A stretch of DNA of 23,591 nt from Zygnema circumcarinatum (taxonomy: Eukaryota; Streptophyta; Zygnematophyceae; Zygnematales; Zygnemataceae). How positions within the stretch are numbered: position 1 is the stretch's first letter; each line of letters begins with the position of its first letter. The notes under the pieces are model-generated. The model ran no database searches and was not told the DNA's origin. It was given only the letters and a program-made list of their open reading frames with translations. Below are positions 1-7,900 of this stretch, in pieces. The stretch covers positions 1,798,188-1,821,778 of the forward strand of contig CM074820.1 of NCBI GenBank assembly GCA_037447605.1, in the 5' to 3' direction. Both the position numbers and the translations under genes were made by a program.

Positions 1-116
1 TGTCTTGTTCTTCTTTTCTGCCTCTTCAGCTCCAGCAACAGATGCTAAGTAAGAGAGAGAGAGAGAGAGTTCCATTGCATAGAGAGAAAGAGAAAGAGTC
101 TTCTTGCTGATAGCAT
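1..116 (-). CDS. Possible secreted-protein N-terminus, truncated by window edge
   Basis: On the minus strand an ATG at 116 opens a frame that stays open to base 1 (38 codons). It encodes a short basic start (MLSARR), a hydrophobic stretch rich in Leu, Phe and Ser, then ASVAGAEEAEKKNK, which is acidic and lysine-rich. This order (signal-like segment, small residues, Lys/Glu-rich stretch) resembles the start of the Ala/Pro-rich protein at 2377-2856, which runs ...TSVAAG then KDHNKKEKEEEK. A CCAAT-type module about 590 bp upstream (702-821) also has a relative about 510 bp upstream of that gene. Part of the hydrophobic stretch comes from a CT microsatellite, so the frame could be accidental; an intron or a different start is possible. 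No family assigned. Confidence 0.25.
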
Positions 117-600
117 TTAGACATCCCATTCAGCCCAGCCAGACAAAGATTTCAGTGAGAAGACACTTTCATTGTAATGACGATCCCCAGCCAATCGCTG
201 GCTGGGGTGAGTTTCCAAAACACAACCTTTATCTAAGCTGAGTCCCATTTTCCCTTTGCTGTCACTATGCCAAGCTACCATCTTGTGATATCCTGCCCTA
301 CACTCCTCCCAATGACCGATGATAACTAGAAGTCTAGCGAAGAGAATAGCCGAAGAGAGGACAGGGGAAGAGAGCCCCCAAGGAAGGGCTCTTTGCGCAT
401 CGAGTCCAGCCGCCGGTGGGGACATCTTCAGGATCCCTACGTCTTCCGCTGCGCGTACCTCTGAATCCCCCGGATCCTGGCTCTATGCTGCAGGCAGACC
501 CACAGCACCAACCCAACCCTTCATCAGTTTCAGCACGGACGCGCGAGTGGCCGTACAGCACCTGCAACTAGCTCAGCAGTCTCCCCTTAACCCCACTTAT
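117..600. other. Stretch with no supported gene
   Basis: Short overlapping open frames occur on both strands, but none shows a recognisable domain, repeat or splice structure. On the plus strand bases 27-49 read like a tiny exon between an AG acceptor and a gtaagagagag donor, but nothing anchors it. Confidence 0.4.
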
Positions 601-681
601 CTTGTGCTATAGAGCGCACTGTACAGGGTGGAAAATATGAGGACCCCCCACTGTACAGTACTGTACCGTATGAAATTGTAC

Positions 682-857
682 GGACGGAATGCTCCAAAGT
701 TCGTCTGGTTTTTCTGAAAGTCTTGGAGCCAGCGGAAAGACGGCGAAATTGCACGTGTGACAGATGGTCGTGATTGGTCGGTTTTTCGTACGAATCACTT
801 GCGTTGCTTAGTACTGATTGGTCGGTCTCTCGCGTGTTAACTAATTTATTAGGGTTC
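682..857. promoter_or_regulatory. CCAAT-box module, copy 1
   Basis: This copy shares a perfect 27-base core (702-728) with 3366-3392, followed in both by a related A/G-rich stretch and two inverted CCAAT boxes (ATTGG at 773 and 817). Spacing to the boxes is 71 and 115 bases here and 70 and 110 in the other copy. The copies differ by single-base indels, so the similarity is not protein coding. It most likely belongs to the promoter of a minus-strand gene at the left edge. Confidence 0.5.
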
Positions 858-1360
858 GATGCCTCTCGTCAGCACGCTGAACTGTTCAACTGCGAGGTTC
901 CATAAAACGTCCGTAAAACGCGCCACGTCGGATATTGCGTTTAACGAAAACGTTGGGGGTCCTTGAAATCAGGCCAACCAGAGCTCGCCACGTGGAAGCT
1001 TCGAGAGTCCGAAGTGGTCAACAGCGGGTAACCGTTCTCGACCGCCGCCAATTTCCTGCGAACGGCGACCTCAACCGGCGGTCACCGCGGTCGACGCCTT
1101 CACGCCAGCGTGGCACCAGCAATGCGCCTTGAGTACTACGTGGCGACGCAGGATTGGTTGAGAAGATCGTTCTATGAAATGCTCCTTTCCGATTGGCGTG
1201 TTTCCAAAAAAAGCCATCTTGACTACCACGTCAGTGCCAAGTTGGCGCCACGTCATTAAAAACTGGACCTCTTCATGGAAGCCGTAAACCCGTCGCAGAC
1301 GACGCCAAACGGTTCATGGAACCCCGCTCCAAATATCTCCGCGGGGGGCGGGAATCGTCT
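858..1360. promoter_or_regulatory. Promoter-like DNA with CCAAT and ACGT motifs
   Basis: No convincing gene. The stretch repeats inverted or direct CCAAT-type words (near 1153, 1192) and ACGTG cores (CCACGTGG near 989, further ACGTGG/CCACGT near 1139, 1226, 1249). The same mixture precedes the Ala/Pro-rich gene and the thioredoxin gene, which suggests regulatory DNA rather than coding sequence. Confidence 0.35.
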
Positions 1361-1379
1361 CTAGAGTAGGGATGGCCCG

Positions 1380-1717
1380 CGTTATAAATTCCGAATAAAT
1401 TATATATTTTACAACGGGTTTAAAAGTAGTAATATATTACAAAGTACAACACTTTATTACATATATTATACCCACTCGTTTTGAACAATTAACGACCGTA
1501 CGGTCGTACGGTCGTAGCATAGGCGTTGGCGTTGCGAAATGCGTCCGTCTGGTTCACTCTGTCTGCTCGTGCATCCGTACCGCATAATACCGTACAGTGA
1601 TTCGACCGTACGACCGTCCAACCGTACATGTTGTAAAGGCGTTGTAAATTAATATATATCAGCCGTTATCTAGTCGTCACAGTTGTATAATATAATATAT
1701 AATATATAGTCGTAACT
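1380..1717. other. AT-rich stretch with GTACGG/CGTACGG repeats
   Basis: Alternating TATA-type AT-rich DNA (about 1383-1480 and 1648-1710) flanks a cluster of CGTACGG words. At 1493-1518 the 8-bp unit CGTACGGT is repeated. No open frame of note. Confidence 0.5.
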
Positions 1718-1746
1718 AATCCGCCTCTAGAGTCTAGAGGCGGATT
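1718..1746. repeat. Near-perfect palindrome (14 + 1 + 14 bp)
   Basis: The left arm AATCCGCCTCTAGA (1718-1731) is followed by one G and its exact reverse complement (1733-1746). It sits at the edge of the AT-rich block and could extrude as a hairpin or mark the end of a small mobile element. No matching distal arm or target-site duplication was found. Confidence 0.8.
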
Positions 1747-2376
1747 TTGGACCGTTCGCCGCGAACACTTCCCTTCATGCATGCGAACACGCGATTGTTC
1801 GACTTCGTACTGCATGTGAACATAAATGGAAGCATGGAAACTATGGGCCTAACCACAGGAAAGATTGCAAGGCATGTCATGTTAAACAACAACATTGCAG
1901 AGTTGGGGTGCGCATGTTGTAACTCATGTTTGATGTCACGCTTTGGGGCTGCCCTTGAAAGCCACAGCCATGTAATGTGAATTTAATGGAATTATGTTTT
2001 ATGGAAATTTTATGGGATTCGTAGGTCTTAGGAAAGAAGAAATATCGAAATCCATGATATGAAAACATGATTTTTCTTTAAATCAAACGGCATACTTCGT
2101 AAAATTCCTCTTTCCAGCATAGCCTATCTTATAAGTACAAAAAAGAGGAAAAATCTATAACTTTCCAGATATTAATCATTGCAAATATATCATTGAACTC
2201 CGCCCAAATAAGGAAAACAGTGTTTACTATGGCTGCTATGGTCTTCCCTCCCCCCTGAACAACGTATTGATTATTCAATCTAGTCCGTTTCAGCGCAATG
2301 CGGCTACTCCCAAAAAGTGTTGTAAAGCAATCATTTGACTAAACAAACTTTTTAGGGTTTTCAAGCTGACAAGCAC
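1747..2376. other. Spacer downstream of the Ala/Pro-rich gene
   Basis: Moderately AT-rich DNA. Small frames on both strands lack recognisable domains. It would include the 3' untranslated region of the minus-strand gene ending at 2377. Confidence 0.4.
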
Positions 2377-2856
2377 TTAATTTTGAGGGAATCTCCCCAT
2401 CCACCCCCCCGCCTGCCCTTCCGGTAAAGTTCCAAATGGCTTCGGCTTATAAAAGGGGAGTTTGCCTTTTGAGATCGCTTCCGCCATCGCCTTCTTCTTG
2501 GCGCACAAAGGGCACGGCAGGGTCGGATATTGCTGCGGCGGCGAAGGCACTTTCTCAGGGACCATCTCCGGAGCAGGGGCGGGAGCCATTGGCGAAGGAG
2601 ATGGAGCCATGGGAGCAGGTGCGGGAGATGGAGATGGAGCCGTGGGAGTGGGGGCGGGAGCCATGGGCGTAGGAGCTGGAGCCATTGGCGTGGGGGCGGG
2701 AGCCGCGGGCATGGGGGCGATCATCTTTTCCTCCTCCTTCTCCTTCTTGTTGTGGTCCTTATGGTTCCTTCCTGCAGCCACGGAAGTAGAGAGAACTACC
2801 ACTCCAAGTAGCACTAAAAGGGCGGAGTTTACGGCCCTCATGATGGAATACGCCAT
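2377..2856 (-). CDS. Secreted Ala/Pro-rich arabinogalactan-like protein
   Basis: An intact intronless frame of 159 residues. Residues 1-29 form a signal peptide: MAYSIMRAVNSALL, a Leu/Val core, then small residues with likely cleavage after SVAA. Next comes a charged Lys/Glu/His stretch (about 30-44). Residues about 47-97 are Ala/Pro/Ser/Thr/Met repeats of the type PMAPAPTP and PSPSPAPAP, the dipeptide pattern that directs arabinogalactan O-glycosylation of hydroxyproline in plant wall proteins. A distinct C-terminal part follows, with one CPLC cysteine pair, a KKKAMAEAISKGK helix-like segment and a Gly/Pro-rich end. There is no hydrophobic GPI-anchor tail. The start at 2856 is chosen because its context (aatcATGgc) is good and includes the whole signal peptide; a Met at 2841 is a weaker alternative. 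The role in wall or extracellular matrix is inferred from composition; no orthologue is recognised. Confidence 0.75.
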   Translation of the reverse strand: MAYSIMRAVNSALLVLLGVVVLSTSVAAGRNHKDHNKKEKEEEKMIAPMPAAPAPTPMAPAPTPMAPAPTPTAPSPSPAPAPMAPSPSPMAPAPAPEMVPEKVPSPPQQYPTLPCPLCAKKKAMAEAISKGKLPFYKPKPFGTLPEGQAGGWMGRFPQN

Positions 2857-3102
2857 GATTCTTTCTCGTACTTTCTTTTTCCTTACTCTCTCTCTCCCCC
2901 TCTCCCTCCCTCTCTCCCTCTCCCTCTCTCCCTTTCACTCTCTGCCTTTGCAAGTTCTCACCGCCTCTACCCTGCACTTTTCCCTTCTCTTCTCCGCCTT
3001 GGCTTGCCTTGCCCGCTCTCCACTGCGCGCCGGCACATTAATACCTTCCCATGCAGACGCCCTGACCCTGCCAGAGGAATCGTCGATTTTCCGCAGAATT
3101 TT
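2857..3102 (-). promoter_or_regulatory. 5' flank of the Ala/Pro-rich gene with GA-rich leader
   Basis: Reading toward the gene, a GA-rich purine tract (2881-2940, CT on the plus strand) lies within 25-85 bases of the start codon and is probably in the 5' untranslated region. No clear TATA box was identified. Confidence 0.35.
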
Positions 3103-3229
3103 TTAGGCTGCGTCGAACTTGACGCCATGGCTACGCGGCGGCGCATGCAGCGCCATGCAGGCGGCGCGGGCCCATGTCGGAAGTTGTCCCTCAGTCGCTA
3201 ATTTCCGCGAAACCTGAAAATTCTCAGCC

Positions 3230-3360
3230 GCGGGTTCATAAAATTTCCCGATTCTGAATCCCAGTACGGACTGTACCGCTTCGTACGTTTTGTACATTAA
3301 ATCCTGAGCCCTGAACTCGATTTTTACAGGACCGTACGTTAATGCGCACCGTACGTTCCA
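3230..3360. repeat. GTACG word cluster
   Basis: GTAC-centred words (GTACGGAC, CGTACGTT, CCGTACGTT) recur several times in about 130 bases. It belongs to the recurrent GTACGG family also seen near 621-685, 1493-1630, 3778-3845 and 18688-18775. Confidence 0.5.
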
Positions 3361-3511
3361 AAGTCCGTCTGGTTTTTCTGAAAGTCTTGGAGACATCGGA
3401 CGATGGGGAAATCGCACTTGTAAAGGAAGGCTCTGATTGGTTGATGTTTTCGTTCTCTTGCGATGCTTAGTGCTGATTGGTCCAGATTCTAGCGAGTCTA
3501 AAAAATTAGGG
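3357..3511. promoter_or_regulatory. CCAAT-box module, copy 2
   Basis: It matches copy 1 (682-857): identical 27-base core at 3366-3392 and inverted CCAAT boxes at 3436 and 3476. It lies about 510-650 bases upstream of the minus-strand Ala/Pro-rich gene. A 159-codon frame crosses it on the minus strand, but the indels between copies argue against coding. Confidence 0.5.
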
Positions 3512-4480
3512 AAGCTATCACCTATACTAGATTGTACCAATGGCGGCGTGTCACGTGTCACTTTATCCACGTGGCTTACCATTATTGGCTCGTGTCCGCC
3601 ATGTGGAAAGTCACCCTAGGGTGTACGGACGAGGAGGATTTGAGCGGCCACAATTGGCGCCGCCGATCTGGGATCGCCGATCGATTGCACGTGTAATCGA
3701 CGGTCGAAAGTGATTCTGTTACTTGTTCGAACCTGTCCGATGCAACACCGGCTTGCCACGTGGATCTTCAAGCTGGTACGGATAGGATGTGGAGTCTGTA
3801 CAAACCGTACAATACGGTACGGTTTCTGGTTTTTTTTTTTAGTACGGGTCTGGTAACCTTGTTCAACTGTAATGTACTTCCGGGCAGGCCGTGAAAAACT
3901 ATTCTGCATATTTTGCGTTTTTCAAGAATTACGGGCAGATATGGAAACCTTTATTTTCTCTGCCCACGTATCGCAATGTCTGGCTGTCAGAACGATTTCG
4001 GCCAATCAGAGAGTTATTGTATCCACTGCCCGTGTTCCACGCGCGACTTGCCACGATTTTTTTCATCTGTGAAATCGGAAACTTTTGTGAAAGAGAGGTC
4101 CAAGTCCCTTCCCGCACCGACAAAAAAGTAGCCAAAGAATTTTTTGCAATTCATTTTTTTTTGGCAAATAAAATATTTTCAATCCTGTGCTGCCCCGCCA
4201 CCGTTTACTGTTCTCTGCCGAAATCACCTTCCTTTTTTTTTACTTTTTCTTGAAAAAAAAAAATAACTGGGAATAAATATTGTGGGGTTCAGCAGGATTT
4301 CTTGTGAGAGTTGTCACACTTAAAACTCTTTCACAATCTGTGCCTCTCTAATCCAAATTTTCTCTTTTTTTTTATCAAAAATTCTAAGAAAGACGTTCTT
4401 TCACATTGTAACCGCTTTCGAGCCAAAAAGAAAACAAAAAACCTTTCGGGTTTTAGCCATTCTAGTGCCTTTCTCCCTCC
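3512..4480. promoter_or_regulatory. Spacer between divergent genes, promoter-like
   Basis: No gene supported. CCAAT/ATTGG words (near 3539, 3594, 3652, 4000) and ACGTG cores (3551-3575, 3757) recur, with GTACGG words near 3778-3845. The part after 4130 is A/T-homopolymer-rich. A 120-codon plus-strand frame at 3891-4253 has no recognisable domain and is probably chance. Confidence 0.35.
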
Positions 4481-4905
4481 TAGGGTTTAACGGAAGCGGT
4501 TTTGTACCTTGATAAAGTTACATTCTTGGCAGTAGAGGCCTGCTGCAGGGGTTCAGGGCTCCGCCTTCAAGTTAATGCCGTCCTGTAAGAATCCGAGGCT
4601 CAGGGTTCAGAGCTTAAACATCAGAAAGTTTAGAGCCTCAGGGCTCAGGGTTCAAGATTCAGATATTAGGGTTCGGTCTCAAGGATGAGGGTTTAGGGTT
4701 TAGGGTTCAGGATCGGGGTGCAGCCAGCCTCTCCTCTAGACTTAAGGGGCTCAGAGAACTCAAAGATCAGGGCTGTGCACTCGGGGTTCAGGGTAACGGT
4801 TCAGGGGTTAAGGATCTAAGTCGTAGGGTTTATGGTTTAGGCTTGAGGGTTTAGGGTTGAGGGTTTAAGGATCTAAGTTTTAGAGGTTTAGGGTTTAGGG
4901 TTGAG
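4481..4905 (+). repeat. Degenerate interstitial telomere-type repeats (TTTAGGG family)
   Basis: About 400 bases of variants of GGGTTTAGGG, GGGTTCAGGG and GGGTTGAGGG. The best runs are near 4690-4710, 4840-4865 and 4885-4906, and a 13-base word (AAGGATCTAAGTY) recurs at about 4809 and 4867. TTTAGGG is the common plant telomere unit. The block stops at the first plausible ATG of the LysM-M23 gene, so it probably contains that gene's promoter or leader. Confidence 0.65.
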
Positions 4906-4909
4906 GGCG

Positions 4910-7900
4910 ATGTTGCGGCGCGCGAGCGCGGGCGAGCGCAGTGCGCGCATGGAAGGGCGCGGCGCGCCGCCGATGACTCAGCGCGTGCGGCCCGGGGACA
5001 CGCTTGACCTCGTCGCGCAGCGGGCCAAGTGAGGGAGGGAGGGAGAGTGGGAGGGAGGGAGGGGGGAGGGAGGGAGGGGAGGAGGGAGGGAGGAGGGGGG
5101 GAGGGAGGGAGGGAGGGAGGGAGGGAGGGAAGGGGGGGAGGGAGGGAGGGAGGGGGGGGAGGGAGGGGAGGGAGGAGGGAGGGGAGGGGGGGAGGGAGGG
5201 AGGGGAGGAGGGGAGGGAGGGGGGGAGAGAGGAAGGGGGGGAGGGAGGGAGGAGGGGAGGGGGGGAGGGAGGAGGGAGGGGAGGAGGGGGGGAGGGAGGG
5301 AGGGAGGGAGGGAGGGGGGGAGGAGGGGGAGGGAGGGGGGAGGGAGGGAGGGAGGGGAGGGAGGGGGGGAGAGAGGGAAGGGGGAGGGAGGGAGAGGGAG
5401 GGAGGGAGGGGGCAGGGGTGGGGAGGAGGATGGAGGGGGCGGGGTTGAGAAAGAGAAAAAAGGCGGGTGGGAGGGAGCAGGGGGGGGGAGGTGGGTTGAA
5501 GGGGAGGGGTTGAGAGGGAGAGAAAAGGCGGGTGGGAGGGGGAGGGGGTGGGAGAGGGGGGGGGGAAGAAGATGGGGAGGGGGACGGAGGGGGAGAGAGA
5601 GATGGGAGGGAGGGAGGGAGCAGGGGGGGGGAGGTGGGTTGAAGGGGAGGGGTTGAGAGGGAGAGAAAAGGCGGGTGGGAGGGGGAGGGGGTGGGAGAGA
5701 GGGGGGGCAGATGGGGAGGGGGAGGGAGGGGCAGGGAGGGAGGGGAGAGGGGGGAGGGTGGAGTGGGAGAGGGGTTGGGAGGGAGAGGGAAGGCGGGTGG
5801 GAGAGTTGGTGGAGGGAGATGTGGAGAGGAAGGGAGGGAGGGGGGGAAGGGAGGAGTGGCAGAGGGAAAGGGGGGGGGGAAGGAGAGGGGAGGGGACACG
5901 CTGGACCTCGTCGCGCAGCGGGCCAAGTGAGGGAGGGAGGGAGGGAGGGGGAGGGGGGGAAGGGAGGGAGGGGGAGGGAGGGAGGGGGAGGGAAGGGGGG
6001 GAGGGAGGGAGGGTGAGGGGGGGAGAAGAAGAGGGAATGGGAGGGGGGGAGGGATAGGTGAGGGGAGGGAGGCAGGGGGAGGGAGTGAGAAGGGGGGTGG
6101 GAGGGGGAGGGGGTGGGAGGAGAGGTGAAATTAGGGTTCTTTAGGTTTGCTTAAGGAATCTGAGAATTTTAGCCTACTGCGGTTATTGAACTTTTGTCGT
6201 TTCCTTTTCCGTTCCGTTCTCCACAACAGGCTCAGTGTAACGGAACTGCAACGGTTGAACAATTTGAAAGATGAGCGGATCTATGAAGGAGACTTGCTTG
6301 TTGTTGAACGAGGTGAGAAGTTTCTCTCCCTTTTAGGTTTTTTAGGGTTTCTCGGGTGAAAGGATTCAGAATATAGAGTCCCTCTCCCTCTCCCTCCCCT
6401 CCCCCCACTCCCCATCTCTGTCAGCCTCTCTCACTTTTCCTCCCTCTCTCTCTCCCTCTCTCTGTCTCTCTCCCTCTGTATATCTCTCTTTCTCCCTTCC
6501 TCTCTGTCTCTCTCCCTCCCTCTCTCTCCCTGCCTCCCTCTCTCTCCCTCTCTCTTTCTCTCTCTCTCTGTCTCTCTCTCTCCCTCTCTCTCTCCCCCCT
6601 CCCTTTTTTAACATGCTTTTCCGGGAATCCAGCTCCTCGATTGGATGACATAAGGCCCGGGAGGAGACGGACCAACCGCATTTTATTTTCACGGAAAACG
6701 GAACGGACTGTCACAAATAACGCGCTGGGCATTGGGGGAGATTTTGGAGGCACAAAAATGGGAATTGAAGGTGGGGACCATCTGGGAATTTTTTTTTCCC
6801 TGTTACTTCAATATGGGTTTTTCTTATTCTATATTTTTGCAAGTTTTTTTTGAAATAGAATCGATGTTGTTTTTTTTTTTTTTTTGTTTTGTTTTTAATA
6901 GGGAGATGGGATTGGAAGAGAAAGGGGCCCCGGCAGCCTCAAAATCGTTTTACTTCTCCATTAGAAGGGTGCGTTCCATGTCTCCAAAGTCACACATTTT
7001 GTTCCGTTTTCAGTTCCACAAGTCGCTAGTTTTCTTTGTCAGTTAGTCGTTATACTTTCTGTTCTTTTTTTGGCTTGATTTCCCGCTGTAAAAGTGCATG
7101 TGTCAATTTTTCATCGTTTCTCTCCTCCCCCCGCCCTGAATTCTCTTTTTTTTTTAACTTTTTTTTTTGGGGGGGGCAGGGAGTGGTCCCTAACGAGTAG
7201 GTTTGGATGGAGATCGGCGGCTTCAAACATGAGGGCCTCCTTTCATGAGGTGAGACTATCGAGTGGGAGTGGGAGTGGGAGTGGGAGTGGGAGTGGGAGT
7301 GGGAGTGGGAGTGGGAGTGGGAGGGAGAGTGGGAGGGAGAGTGGGAGGGGGGGGAGATGGAGGGGGAGGGGGAGTGGGAGGGGGGGGAGAGGGGGTGGGA
7401 GGGGGGGGAGAGAGGGGGAGTGGGAGGGAGAGTGGGAGGAGGGGAGAGGGGAAGTGGGAGTGGGAAGGAGAATGGGAGGGGGGGAGAGGGGAGTGGGAGT
7501 GGGAGGGAGAGTGGGAGGGGGGGAGAGAGGGAGTGGGGGTGGGAGGAGAAGGGGGAGGGGCTGTTGGAGGAGGAGAAGGAGGGAGAGGGGGGGTGGGAGC
7601 GGATGCCGGAGCAAGAATTTACCTGTTTTTAATTCTTAAACCTTTCTCCCCTTTCCTTTCTTTTCCTTTCACTTTCAGGGAGTAGACATGGCGGCAGACA
7701 TGGGAACGCCCATTTTGGCTGCGGATAGGGGGATTGTCACGTTCGCCGGATGGAGCGGAGGGTGGGAGAGCCCTCTCCCTCGCCCTCTCTCTCTCTCTCC
7801 CTCTCCCTCATCTCCCCTTCCTCCCGCCCCCTCCCCCTCTCCCATATTTGCCCCTCCTCCTTCCTCTCCCTCTACCTCAGGTCCCTCTTCGCCCGCTTCT

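Noticed and set aside
3103-3582. 159-codon minus-strand frame upstream of the Ala/Pro-rich gene
   Set aside because: It overlaps the CCAAT module, and the related copy at 682-857 has frame-breaking indels, so conservation is not at protein level.
3891-4253. 120-codon plus-strand frame
   Set aside because: No recognisable domain, AT-homopolymer-rich end, located in a promoter-like spacer.
4895-5926. 343-codon Pro/Ser-rich minus-strand frame
   Set aside because: It is the complement of the GGGA repeat and spans a spliced intron of the LysM-M23 gene; no signal peptide-to-domain structure and no non-repeat content except the exon antisense.
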